A DNA stretch of 64,000 nucleotides from an uncultured Ruthenibacterium sp. (GCA_944386555.1 CALXBN010000018.1:124001-188000), one strand, 5' to 3'; positions 42,062 through 50,979 are shown, numbered from the stretch's first letter. Program-made: numbers and translations. The notes: a model not told the origin generated them from the sequence alone.

Positions 42062-43102
42062 TCAAATGCCCAGGACATGCTCAATGCGCCCGGAATGATA
42101 GGAGCGGCGCGCCGCCTCCACCACCTGCAGCGGCACAAACGCATCCCGCGGCTTTTTGCTGTTGTCCGTCCCATTCAGCAGGTCATCCACAAATGTTTTG
42201 TGGTGGATATATCCAAAGAATTGCGGATCCACAGCCGCCGCCTGCCAATGGATATCTTTGCGGGGATGCCCGTCCAAATTCCACCCGTAATAGACCATAT
42301 CGCTGCGATGCGGATTATACAAATAAATCACGCCTTTGGTCCCGTAAATTTCCATTTCAAAGCGGTTGGTCAGCGCCACCTGCGTCCAGAATATCTCATG
42401 AAACACCGTTGCACCATTCGCAAGACGGTAATTGAGAATCGCCGTGTTTTCCGCACCGTTCAGATTTGCATGCTCGCCGAATTCTTCCTGGCCGTCTTCG
42501 GCCCGCGGCGAAAGATGCAGCGCAAACACCTCTTCGATGGGCGAGCCTGCAATCGTATGGATTAGATCCATCCCATGGCAGCCTATGTCCATCATGCATC
42601 CGCCGTAGCTTGGCGCCGTATCAAACGGGTTTTTGGTGGCATTGCGCATCCGGATGTGACGAATCTCGCCGATTTTTCCTTCTTGCACCAATTTGCGTGC
42701 AGCAATGGAGCCGTCCATATAGCTGTGCATAAAAGAAGGCGTCAGCTTTACGCCGGCACGCTCCACCGCCTGGATGATTCTGCGCCCTTCTTCAATGCTG
42801 TAGGCAAAGGGCTTCTGCGAAAAGATATGCTTGCCTGCGGCGGCGGTTTCAATGCACAATGTGGCATGCATTTCTATTTTTGTAAAAATACAAACTGCGT
42901 CGATGCTTTCGTCCTGCAGGATCTCATGGTAATCCAGTGTGTATTTTTCGAAGCCATAATCCTCTTTGGCTTTGCGCGCCCGTTCTTCAATCAGGTCGCA
43001 CGCCCATACAAGCTGTGCGCCCTCCACCCGCTGCAGCGCAGGCAGATGGTATTCATTGGCAATGCTGCCGCAGCCGATAACTCCGAATCTGATCTTTTTC
43101 AT
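42062..43102 (-). CDS. Gfo/Idh/MocA family oxidoreductase with QKP in place of EKP
   Basis: A 346-residue oxidoreductase. The Rossmann loop is GVIGCGSIANEYH (7-19). The conserved EKP motif reads QKP (Q96-K97-P98): the Lys is kept and the Glu lost. The second domain has GGCMMDIGCHGMDLIHTI with the expected acid and His. The region ALHLSPRAEDGQEEFGEHANL looks like a family insertion. The ATG at 43102 has AAAGGAG six bases upstream; the longer frame enters the binding-protein gene. It stands first among the catabolic genes after the ABC importer, so it may act early on the imported substrate. Confidence 0.86.
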   Translation of the reverse strand: MKKIRFGVIGCGSIANEYHLPALQRVEGAQLVWACDLIEERARKAKEDYGFEKYTLDYHEILQDESIDAVCIFTKIEMHATLCIETAAAGKHIFSQKPFAYSIEEGRRIIQAVERAGVKLTPSFMHSYMDGSIAARKLVQEGKIGEIRHIRMRNATKNPFDTAPSYGGCMMDIGCHGMDLIHTIAGSPIEEVFALHLSPRAEDGQEEFGEHANLNGAENTAILNYRLANGATVFHEIFWTQVALTNRFEMEIYGTKGVIYLYNPHRSDMVYYGWNLDGHPRKDIHWQAAAVDPQFFGYIHHKTFVDDLLNGTDNSKKPRDAFVPLQVVEAARRSYHSGRIEHVLGI

Positions 43103-43122
43103 TCCATACTCCTTTGGGCAAG

Positions 43123-43150
43123 GCCCGCGCCCGCCACAGCGGGCGCGGGC
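43123..43150 (-). other. Strong GC hairpin after the solute-binding protein gene
   Basis: GCCCGCGCCCGC pairs perfectly with GCGGGCGCGGGC around four bases, with no T-run. Such hairpins after binding-protein genes often protect the upstream mRNA and raise binding-protein levels over the downstream genes. Confidence 0.65.
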
Positions 43151-43172
43151 TTTCGCCTGAATTGGTAGTTGC

Positions 43173-44795
43173 TCAGGCAAGCCAACGATCATAGGCGTCC
43201 TGATTGATTTGAATATAGTCTTCCACCGGCATATTGTTCAGCTCTTCCACATAAGCATCCCACTCGTCCAGGCTCTTTTCACCCGTAATAAACTGCACAA
43301 CATTTTCCGTAGCGTAGTTGACGATATCCTGTGCATAAGTTCCCAGCTTAATGCTCTCCTCTTCGGTAAGCTTCACTCTGGGCACCTTCTCAAACGGCAC
43401 AACATAATCGCGCACCACATCGTTTGCAGCTTTCGTCTCAGGCAGCTGAGCGGCGCTTTGGTCCACTTCGTCGGTTACATACTGCGGCAAATACCCGCCG
43501 GGATAGATGGCCCACTGGCCCAAAGCCTGGTCCAGGGTCAGCCCGTCCGGATTGTTGGTGATGTTGTCCAGCAGCTGATACTTGCCGTCTACCACTTCGT
43601 AGCTTTCTCCTTCGATGCCCAGCCGGCACAGAACCGTGCCCTCTTCGCTGTAGAAGTAATCCAGCCAGCGCATAGTCGCTTCAGGGTATTTGTTTGCAGA
43701 AGTGATGACCGCCACACCGGTCATCTGCACATTGCTCTCCACGTCGATCAGTGCACGATCGCCATAAGGCCCTTCCAGGACCGGGCACTGCACATAGTTT
43801 TCGGCAGCGGCGCCCATCCACTGCGTATTCTGCGCGCGTGCCACAAAGCCCACCTGGTCAGCATTCACTTTCGCGGCAACCTGCGTTTGGTCTTGAGAGT
43901 AGCTCTCCTTATCGGTGAGCCCTTCCTCCCACAGTTTATTGAGGAATTCCACCATATTTTTGAATTTCTCCTCACGGCCAATGAACCGCACTTTGCCGTT
44001 GTCGTCAATGTCCAGCCAGCTGAAAGAGTAATCGCTGTTCACGATGCCGTTGACACCAAATCCCCAGGAACCCAGCAGGTCATAGAACATACGGTGGGGA
44101 TAATCCTTGCCCACAACGCAATAGGGGATCTCATCCTTCTGCCCATTGCCGTTCGGGTCTTGATCCCGGAAAGCGATTAGCACATCATACAGCTCGTCAA
44201 TGGTGGTTGGCTCTTCCAGGCCCAGGTTATCCAGCCATGTTTTGTTGATCCAATAATGGTGGATCAAATTGCCTTCCGTCTTATTGAGCTGCGGGCAGGA
44301 ATAAACATGGCCGTCCGGCATCGTGATCCCCTTGCGGATCGCTTCGTCGCTGTCGATCAGCGCTTTCAGATTGGGAGCGTAGTCAAAATAATCATCCAGC
44401 GCAATGATCTGGCCATTGGCCGCATACTTCATTTCTTCCTGCGGACTCAATTTTGCACGCACAATGATATCCGGCAGTGTATTGGATGCAAACAGCAGGT
44501 TGCGTTTTTCGGTAAACCCTTCGTCCGGGACGCATTCCCACTCAATATGGATGCCTGTCAGCTCTTCCATGCGTTTGAGTGCAGGGTGCTCGTTCCAGTC
44601 TGTCACATTGGCGTTCAGCGCCACCAAACCGTGCAGCGTAATGGGCTCGTCCACAATGGGCATCCCATCTTGGCTGACATTTACCGAAGTATCCTGTGCC
44701 TGTGCAGACGCACCGCTGCTTGCAGTGTCCCCACACCCTGCCATTGTGCCAAGCAGCATAATGGCCGCCAAAAACATTGTCAACAATTTTTTCAT
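43173..44795 (-). CDS. Extracellular solute-binding lipoprotein (LplA-type, family 1)
   Basis: A 540-residue lipoprotein with signal MKKLLTMFLAAIMLLGTMAGC (Cys 21), followed by a Ser/Ala linker and a large two-lobe sugar-binding domain: GLVALNANVTDW, ASNTLPDIIVRAKLS, NPNGNGQKDEIPY (a calcium-like D-x-N-x-N loop often seen in this group) and the C-terminal helices. It resembles LplA/YtcQ proteins, which bind complex oligosaccharides (often pectic or uronic). It is encoded after the two matching permeases. No ATPase gene is present, as usual for this type, which shares an MsmK-like ATPase from elsewhere. A ribosome site AAGG precedes the ATG. Confidence 0.92.
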   Translation of the reverse strand: MKKLLTMFLAAIMLLGTMAGCGDTASSGASAQAQDTSVNVSQDGMPIVDEPITLHGLVALNANVTDWNEHPALKRMEELTGIHIEWECVPDEGFTEKRNLLFASNTLPDIIVRAKLSPQEEMKYAANGQIIALDDYFDYAPNLKALIDSDEAIRKGITMPDGHVYSCPQLNKTEGNLIHHYWINKTWLDNLGLEEPTTIDELYDVLIAFRDQDPNGNGQKDEIPYCVVGKDYPHRMFYDLLGSWGFGVNGIVNSDYSFSWLDIDDNGKVRFIGREEKFKNMVEFLNKLWEEGLTDKESYSQDQTQVAAKVNADQVGFVARAQNTQWMGAAAENYVQCPVLEGPYGDRALIDVESNVQMTGVAVITSANKYPEATMRWLDYFYSEEGTVLCRLGIEGESYEVVDGKYQLLDNITNNPDGLTLDQALGQWAIYPGGYLPQYVTDEVDQSAAQLPETKAANDVVRDYVVPFEKVPRVKLTEEESIKLGTYAQDIVNYATENVVQFITGEKSLDEWDAYVEELNNMPVEDYIQINQDAYDRWLA

Positions 44796-44853
44796 CGTAA
44801 ACCTTACCTTCTTTCTTTTATTTGAATATACCGAAGGCCTTGCGGCCTTTCGC

Positions 44854-45756
44854 TTACCCTTTCACAGCGCCGATCATAACACCTTTCACAAAGAACTTTT
44901 GCAAAAAAGGATACAAAACCAGCATGGGAACACTTGACACAATGATCACCGCATATTTGATACTTTCGCTGACCATATATTGGCTAATATCAATTCCGGC
45001 TGTATCAATCATACTGTCTGCCATATTATTCAGCAGAATCTCCCGCAGGAACAGCTGCAGCGGATACGATGCACGGTCGCTCAAATAGATCAGGCCGTTG
45101 AAATAGCTGTTCCAGAAATTCACGCCGTAAAACAGCACCAGCACCGCCAGGATCGGCGCAGACAGCGGCAGTACTACACGGAAAAACACGCGGATATCCC
45201 CGCACCCATCCATCGCCGCAGCCTCGTACAGTTCTTCCGGAATCGTGTTTTGCATAAATGTGCGCGCAACGATGATGTTGTACACCGAAACCGTGCCCAC
45301 CAGGATGACCGCCCACATCGTGTTGTAAAGGCCCAACTGCCGCACAATCAGATACGTTGGGATCATGCCGCCGGAAAAAAACATCGTGAACAGGAAAAAG
45401 CTCATCAGCTTGTTTCGGCCGTACAGTTTTTTCCGTGAAAGCGGGTAGGCGGCGCTGAATGTGATGACAATCGTCACAACGGTACCCACCACTGTATACA
45501 GCAATGTATTCTTATAGCCGGTAAAGATGTCGTCGTTGCGGAATACTTGCTTGTACGCATCCAGGTTAAACCCTTTGGGCCACAGCCAAACGTTGCCCTG
45601 GAATATTTCCATCGGGTCGCTGACGGAAGCGGATGCTACAAATACCAGCGGATACAAAATGACCAAAACGCTCAGAATCGTCAGTACCGCCAAAACAACA
45701 TCAAAGGCCCGGTCTCCGGCGCTGATGCTTGTGCGCCGTTTTTTTACTGCAGTCAT
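44854..45756 (-). CDS. Carbohydrate ABC transporter permease (LplC/YtcP-type)
   Basis: A 300-residue permease with six membrane helices and the ATPase-coupling EAA loop EELYEAAAMDGCGDIRVFF (about residues 180-198) followed by RVVLPLSAPILAVL. The N-terminal cytosolic stretch has TSISAGDRAFD and the first outer loop VSDPMEIFQGNVWLWP, typical of the YtcP/LplC branch. It follows the other permease by 23 bases and precedes the binding protein. The C-terminal KFFVKGVMIGAVKG is the branch's usual ending. Confidence 0.93.
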   Translation of the reverse strand: MTAVKKRRTSISAGDRAFDVVLAVLTILSVLVILYPLVFVASASVSDPMEIFQGNVWLWPKGFNLDAYKQVFRNDDIFTGYKNTLLYTVVGTVVTIVITFSAAYPLSRKKLYGRNKLMSFFLFTMFFSGGMIPTYLIVRQLGLYNTMWAVILVGTVSVYNIIVARTFMQNTIPEELYEAAAMDGCGDIRVFFRVVLPLSAPILAVLVLFYGVNFWNSYFNGLIYLSDRASYPLQLFLREILLNNMADSMIDTAGIDISQYMVSESIKYAVIIVSSVPMLVLYPFLQKFFVKGVMIGAVKG

Positions 45757-45779
45757 TGCCCCTCACCCTCTTTCATCTG

Positions 45780-46787
45780 TTAAAACAGGCTGGTGCCGCT
45801 TATTTTCTTCGCGAGCTTATTGACCACCAGCAGCAATATGATATTGATCACATTATTGAATAAACCAATGGCCGTCGAGAAACCATAGTCACTGTTGATC
45901 AGGCCCGCTTCATATACGAATGTCGAAATTACCTGTGATGTCTCCGTATTCTGCGCATTTTGCATCAGGAAGACCTTTTCAAACCCCATGTTCATCACTT
46001 GGCCAATATCCAAAATGAACATAATGATCGCCGTAGGAAGAATTCCCGGCAGATTGATGTGCAGGATCCGCTGCAGCCGGGATGCGCCGTCAATCTGCGC
46101 CGCTTCGTGAAGCTGCGGATCAATGGAAGCCAGAGCCGCAATATAAATGATGGAATTCCAGCCGGCATTTTGCCAGACACCCGACCACACATACATGGAA
46201 GGAAACGCAGCTGCACTTGTCAGGAACCCAAATTTTTCGAACCCCATTTTGGCCAGCAGCACATTGATCAGCCCGTTGCCCTGGTTGAAAAACAGATTCA
46301 GGATGCCCACCAGCACCACCACAGATATGAAATGCGGTGCATAGGATATCGTTTGAACCACTTTTTTCATTTTGGGGCTCTGCACTTCGTTGAAGATCAG
46401 TGCCAGGAGGATCGGAAAGGGAAAAGAGACAATTAAGTTGTACAAGCTCAGGCCCACTGTATTCCGGATCAGGCGCCAAAAATAGTAAGAATCAAAAAAG
46501 CGGTTCAGGTTTTTCATCCCTGTCCACTGGCTTCCCCAAATGCCTTCAATCGGTGAATAATACTTAAAAGCGATTTGTACACCATACATGGGCAAATAGC
46601 AAAACACAAGGAAATAGAGAATCGCGGGGATCAAAAACACATACAAGCCCTTACTCTGATTCAATTTGGTCCGTATGCGCCTGCGCTTCAGTGCATTGAC
46701 TGCCCTCTTTTCTTCGCGCGACATGATTGGCTTTGGATCTTTCTGCTTTTTGAAGAAGCCCACCGCGCCGTTGAGCATCTTGACCAT
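45780..46787 (-). CDS. Carbohydrate ABC transporter permease (LplB/YteP-type)
   Basis: A 335-residue permease with six helices. LLFxx-like start LYVFLIPAILYFLVFCYLPMYG is the LplB/YteP signature first helix; the EAA loop is QLHEAAQIDGASRLQRILHI. It has a basic cytosolic N-terminal stretch of about 45 residues. The start is uncertain: the ATG at 46787 is taken because the longer frame crosses the probable promoter; 46778 and 46724 are other in-frame ATGs. It is the first gene of the minus-strand operon, divergent from the AraC regulator. Confidence 0.88.
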   Translation of the reverse strand: MVKMLNGAVGFFKKQKDPKPIMSREEKRAVNALKRRRIRTKLNQSKGLYVFLIPAILYFLVFCYLPMYGVQIAFKYYSPIEGIWGSQWTGMKNLNRFFDSYYFWRLIRNTVGLSLYNLIVSFPFPILLALIFNEVQSPKMKKVVQTISYAPHFISVVVLVGILNLFFNQGNGLINVLLAKMGFEKFGFLTSAAAFPSMYVWSGVWQNAGWNSIIYIAALASIDPQLHEAAQIDGASRLQRILHINLPGILPTAIIMFILDIGQVMNMGFEKVFLMQNAQNTETSQVISTFVYEAGLINSDYGFSTAIGLFNNVINIILLLVVNKLAKKISGTSLF

Positions 46788-46820
46788 ATTTTTCACCGCC
46801 CAGCATCTAATTTTGTGCTT

Positions 46821-46849
46821 ATCATACAGTTCCGGCGTCTGTTTGTGTA
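46821..46849 (-). promoter_or_regulatory. Probable promoter of the sulfatase-locus operon
   Basis: On the minus strand -35 TACACA (46849-46844), 17 bases, -10 TATGAT (46826-46821), 34 bases before the chosen lplB-type start. The -35 is imperfect, consistent with activation. Confidence 0.45.
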
Positions 46850-46864
46850 TGTGCAAGAATTGAC

Positions 46865-46899
46865 ATTCCACGCAATATTTGACCTGATCGGCATGGAAT
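46865..46899. promoter_or_regulatory. Candidate operator between divergent promoters
   Basis: Arms ATTCCACGC and GCATGGAAT form a 9-bp inverted repeat with one mismatch, 17 bases apart. It lies upstream of both the lplB-type promoter and the regulator promoter, a natural place for AraC-type binding. Confidence 0.4.
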
Positions 46900-46901
46900 C
46901 C

Positions 46902-46930
46902 TTGTTTTTGTTGTCGAATATTCCTATAAT
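46902..46930 (+). promoter_or_regulatory. Promoter of the membrane AraC regulator
   Basis: -35 TTGTTT (46902-46907), 17 bases, perfect -10 TATAAT (46925-46930), 53 bases before the ATG. Confidence 0.7.
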
Positions 46931-46983
46931 AAATGATATAAATGGTAAATTTCTTGTGAATTCTATGTCTGGAGGGGATGTCT

Positions 46984-47799
46984 ATGAAGGAAAAGACACC
47001 CGGATTGTTTCGTTCAATGATGAAATTCAATGCCTCCGCTGTTGTTGGAATCATTTTCTTGTTTTCTATTTTCAATATTTTCTCCATTGCACAAATCCAG
47101 CAGCGCCAGGCCAGCCTTCAGACAATGGCTCTTCAGCAGGCCAGCCAGTCCATTGCAGACTTCATTGCAAGTGCAGATCAGCTGGGAATCGTCGTTCAGA
47201 ACAACACCCAGCTGCAGGCATATAATGTATATAAAAACCGCCACCTGCCCCATAACATCGTATGGGAAGTGGAAATGCTCACACCTTCCGTCAATTCCTT
47301 ATCTTCTTTGGGGATCGTATATATCAGCTCCAACTATTACCCAATCAATAATGTCATCTATTCCAGCAACGGCCGTTTTACTTACAGCGAATACTGCCGG
47401 AATGAACTGGGCGGCAGCATGGACGAAGCCAGCCTGATTTCTGCCGTCCAGAACGCCGAAACCGCCCATTTCGTCCCGCAGTTTGAAAACAATTTTTCCA
47501 GCCTGCTCTACGTCATGCCGATCCCTTCACCCTACCTGTTCTCCTCGGGACGGATGCTGCTGAGGCTGGACTACACCACGTTTACCAGTGCACTGCGCAC
47601 GGCAGCCGGCCAGGAAAGCGATCTGTATGTTTTTGACAGCAGCGGGAATCTGCTGCTGTATTGGGGACCCACCTACAATAACGATATTTCCTTGGCACGT
47701 ACCAGCGTATCCTTGGACGGCCCGTTTCCCGGCAAGGCCACTTTTCGCTGTCAGCTGGACAATGCCGGCATTCAGGTTATCCAGGCACTGGACTTTTGA
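46984..47799 (+). pseudogene. Membrane-bound AraC-type regulator, 5' part (sensor) ending at an in-frame TGA
   Basis: The first 271 codons of a regulator that continues in the same frame after one TGA (47797-47799). It has a membrane helix (about residues 15-37), then an extracytoplasmic sensor domain (about 40-270) with LYVFDSSGNLLLYW near its end. The second membrane helix lies beyond the stop. The ATG at 46984 is chosen because GGAGGGG lies six bases upstream; the ATG at 46978 touches it. Family relatives sit beside LplA/B/C transporters and sense the sugar outside. Alone, this fragment has no DNA-binding domain. The stop may be a real mutation, a sequencing error or a recoded site. Confidence 0.8.
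47797..47799 (+). other. In-frame TGA splitting the AraC-type regulator
   Basis: Frame continues without a shift: ALDF, then TGA, then SYYQPTLTAVASLVF. The following T gives TGA-T. Both flanks read as one protein of about 753 codons. Confidence 0.85.
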
Positions 47800-47826
47800 T
47801 CTTACTATCAACCTACGCTCACGGCC

Positions 47827-49245
47827 GTGGCCAGTTTGGTTTTTCTGTCCGTTTTTATCACTATTTTTGGCATCCGCATTTTTAACGCAGTCGCTCGCTA
47901 TACCGCGCAGCCTTTGTCGCAGCTGGTTCAGCGCGCCAGCGCTCTGGACCATGGATCGCCCGCCGAAGGGACCGACGAAATCACACGTCTTTCCCATGTA
48001 TTTGAAGAGTTGGTTGCACAGCAAGCCACACTCTCAGCCGCAATGGAAAGCCACACGGAGTTGGAATCAGCGCAATATTTGTTGTATCGCCTGGGCGTTT
48101 TCGCCCCCAGGGATTTCAGTTTCGCCGTAACCGAAAAGCTGGATCGGGACTTGGATCAATGGCTTATCTGCGGCCTGCGTGTACTGGTGTATCGCTTCGA
48201 TGACACCATCCACTTTGTGGAAAACTATCCGCCGCGGGAACAATGGGCTATCAAATCTGCCCTGCGGCAGGAATTTTCTGCTCTATGCCAGGCGCAGCAC
48301 GGATTTGGTCTTGCCGCAGACCTGCCCAACGGCCAAGGCGTTACCGCCGTGGCCGCCTTTCCACCCAATCAAAACAGTGAACAGCTTTTGGATGAAATTC
48401 GTGAGGCGCTGAGCCGGAACTGCGGGCTGTCTCTCTCCTGCAGTATCAGCGACATCATCCATCAGGTTTCTGAATTGCCCACAGCATTTCATGAAGCCAA
48501 TCACAACTGCCGCTACCGGCTGTTTTATGCCAACTCAACCATTACACCGAATTTCGTCTCCAGCATCCGCAGCCAGCGCACCAATCTCTCATATGCCGGT
48601 GCGGAAGAAATCCTGCAGGCCGTTAAGGCTTGCAGCTATCCGGATATTTCCAGAGGGATCAATCACTTTTTTGCCGATATCACACAGCGTGCCACGCTTT
48701 CCTCTTATAAACTGGCCTATTTTGATATACTGTCACGCCTGAACAAACTGGTGTCAGAATGCCCGCGTGCTGAGCAAACCCGCCTGATCAACATGCTGGA
48801 TGTCCTATACGAAAAATGCTATGAGGATATCTCCCATCTGCAAAACGACTTATACCAGTTCTGTACTGCCTTGGCCGACACGACCTTTGCACACCGCTCT
48901 TCACAGCTGAGCGGTGACCTGCTGAGCAAAATCTATTCTTATGTGGACTCAAACTACGCATCCCCCCTGCTTTCCCTCTCTTCAATTGCAGAGAATCTTG
49001 CGTTTTCTCCATCCTACCTTACTCGGTATTTCAAGGAAAAGACCGGCGTGTCACTGATGCAGTATATCGACCGCAGGCGCTTTGAAGAAAGCAAGCATCT
49101 GCTCGCAGCCACTAACCTGCCGATCAAAGCAATCGTAGAACGGGTAGGTTATACCGATGAAGCCAATTTCTCGCGGAAATTCAAAAAGCATGAAGGCATT
49201 ACACCAACGCAATACCGCACCATGCAAAAGCAAAAGAAACCATGA
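47827..49245 (+). pseudogene. Membrane-bound AraC-type regulator, 3' part (TM2, HAMP-like linker, AraC DNA-binding domain)
   Basis: 472 codons from the first GTG after the in-frame TGA. It starts with the second membrane helix (SLVFLSVFITIFG), continues with a HAMP-like linker (ARYTAQPLSQLVQRA), a middle signalling region and the C-terminal AraC domain (about 370-465): two helix-turn-helix units, with SIAENLAFSPSYLTRYFKEKTG and AIVERVGYTDEANFSRKFKKHEGITPTQYR. No ribosome site precedes the GTG, so this part would need read-through or re-initiation to be made. When intact, the protein would switch on the divergent sulfatase/ABC operon on sugar binding. Confidence 0.82.
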
Positions 49246-49284
49246 AAATGCCCGCCGCAGCTCTGGCCTGCGGCGGGCATTTTC
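49244..49284. terminator. Bidirectional terminator between AraC regulator and MATE gene
   Basis: GAAAATGCCCGCCGCAG pairs with CTGCGGCGGGCATTTTC around seven bases, followed on the plus strand by TTTTC; A/T-rich on both sides between convergent genes. Confidence 0.85.
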
Positions 49285-49299
49285 TTTTCTATTTATTTT

Positions 49300-50649
49300 C
49301 TACAATTGGGCGACGCGTACCAGCCCTTTATGCCAGCGCCCTGTCAAAATATACCAGAGATAGATTGATACACTGACCAGCGGCCCCACCAAAACAGCAA
49401 CGCCAACACCGGGAAACCCCATCCAAGCGGAAAATATAAATGATGCCGGGATCCGGCAAAACAGCTGCGCCACAACACCCACCAGAATGCTCGCCTCTAC
49501 ATTGCCCGTTCCGCGGATAAAGCCGATCAGCGGGCCAACGGTTGCAAACAGCGGATAAGACCAAACGGTCACCTTCAAAAAAGCCACCGATTCTTCAATG
49601 ACTGCCGGACTTGAATCAAAGCAAGCTGCAAATTGCCCGGCAAAGCAAAGCACCAACACCGCAGTGCACAGCGCAATACCGGCGGACAGCAGGATCGCCC
49701 TCCACAGCCCCTGCAGGGCACGGTTTCTGTTTCCGGTGCCAATATTCTGTGAGGCATATGCCGACATGGTCTGGTTCATAACCCCATCAGAAAAAATCGC
49801 CAAACTGTTGATCCGAGACCCCACACCATAGGCTGCGCTGGCTGCCAAGCCGAAACTGTTGGCTACCCCACTGACTGTCAGCATCGCCAGGTTGACCATC
49901 ACTTCATTGAGCGCGGTGGGCACACCAAACAGCAGGATATTTTTCAAATGCTTCCTGTGGAAGCGGACCTTTCGCACAGAAATGCGCAGTACACCGGCGC
50001 CTTTGGCGAACTGCAGCGCACCAATCGCAAAAGCAGCTACCTGGGCCAGCACTGTCCCCAGTGCAGCGCCGAAAGCCCCCATATCCCACCATACAATGAA
50101 TACCGCATCCAGTACCACATTGACCAGTGAAGAAATCAGAACAAATGACATCGACGCCACCGCATTTCCAATTCCGCGCTGCAGCGCCCCAATCAGATTA
50201 TATCCGAAGGAAAAAAACGTTCCTGCAAATACCGTATACAAGTACCGCTTGGCCTCTTCCATCGCTTGTGCCGGCGTTTGCACCAGCTGCAGAATCTGCG
50301 GCACAAACAGCAGCCCCAACACCGTGGTAATCGCTGCCATCAATGTATACAACGCCACACTGGTGCAGGCGGCCTCCTGCGCCTGTTCCACATCTCCGGC
50401 CCCCAGCAGGCCGCTGATCACTACCAGTACCCCGGCCGACATCCCCGACAATGTAATGACCATCACATTCATAATCGGTCCGCAAACAGAAACAGCTGCC
50501 AGGCTTTCCGTTCCGGTGAATTGGCCCACGAACAGCATATCCACTGCATTATACGTGGATTGTACGACACTGGAGATCATAATGGGAATTGAAAAACGCA
50601 GCAGACACCGCCAAATAGATCCCGCTGTCATATCATGTGCGCGCGCCAA
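49300..50649 (-). CDS. MATE family efflux transporter (tRNA-cluster side), TTG start
   Basis: A 449-residue MATE antiporter with about twelve helices in two halves: FSIPIMISSVVQSTYNAVDML, LFVGQFTGTESLAAVSV near the start and FGVPTALNEVMVNLAM opening the second half. The start is taken as the TTG at 50649, because GGGGAGGG lies seven bases upstream, whereas the in-frame ATG at 50631 has no ribosome site. It resembles the pump at 24949-26319 in family only. A TATAAT box at about 50687-50692 without a good -35 may drive it. Substrate unknown. Confidence 0.9.
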   Translation of the reverse strand: MARAHDMTAGSIWRCLLRFSIPIMISSVVQSTYNAVDMLFVGQFTGTESLAAVSVCGPIMNVMVITLSGMSAGVLVVISGLLGAGDVEQAQEAACTSVALYTLMAAITTVLGLLFVPQILQLVQTPAQAMEEAKRYLYTVFAGTFFSFGYNLIGALQRGIGNAVASMSFVLISSLVNVVLDAVFIVWWDMGAFGAALGTVLAQVAAFAIGALQFAKGAGVLRISVRKVRFHRKHLKNILLFGVPTALNEVMVNLAMLTVSGVANSFGLAASAAYGVGSRINSLAIFSDGVMNQTMSAYASQNIGTGNRNRALQGLWRAILLSAGIALCTAVLVLCFAGQFAACFDSSPAVIEESVAFLKVTVWSYPLFATVGPLIGFIRGTGNVEASILVGVVAQLFCRIPASFIFSAWMGFPGVGVAVLVGPLVSVSIYLWYILTGRWHKGLVRVAQL

Positions 50650-50859
50650 GCAGGAGCCCTCCCCTTCAGGTATTTCCTTTCCATATTATAAAACAAATTG
50701 GATGGACAATGCCATTGCCAGAAATTGATTTTTCTCGCAGGAATTGACCACTTTCTGCGCAAAGCGGTAGGTTGCTCCGCAAAACAGCGGGCGTGCGGAA
50801 CAGCTGCAGGGAACAGGCCGCCTCCATTTTACAATCAGTGGCAAAACCTTTGCCTGAAA

Positions 50860-50898
50860 CAAAAAAATCGGAGCAAGCGTTTGATCGCTTGCTCCGAT
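50860..50898 (-). terminator. Terminator of the tRNA cluster
   Basis: A perfect 13-bp hairpin (ATCGGAGCAAGCG with CGCTTGCTCCGAT, six-base loop) followed on the minus strand by TTTTTTT, one base after the tRNA-Phe end. The spacer from here back to the MATE start holds no gene I can support. Confidence 0.93.
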
Positions 50899-50899
50899 A

Positions 50900-50975
50900 T
50901 GGTGCCTCCGATCGGAATCGAACCAATGACACGGGGATTTTCAGTCCCCTGCTCTACCGACTGAGCTACAGAGGC
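50900..50975 (-). tRNA. tRNA-Phe (anticodon GAA)
   Basis: 76-nt cloverleaf: acceptor GCCTCTG with CGGAGGC, anticodon loop CTGAAAA, T-arm GGTTCGATTCC, discriminator A, encoded CCA. Confidence 0.96.
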
Positions 50976-50979
50976 ATAA

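Noticed and set aside
47797-47799. In-frame TGA as selenocysteine or reassigned codon
   Set aside because: No selenocysteine-type hairpin was evident just after it, AraC regulators are not selenoproteins, and TGA is used as a normal stop by many genes here.
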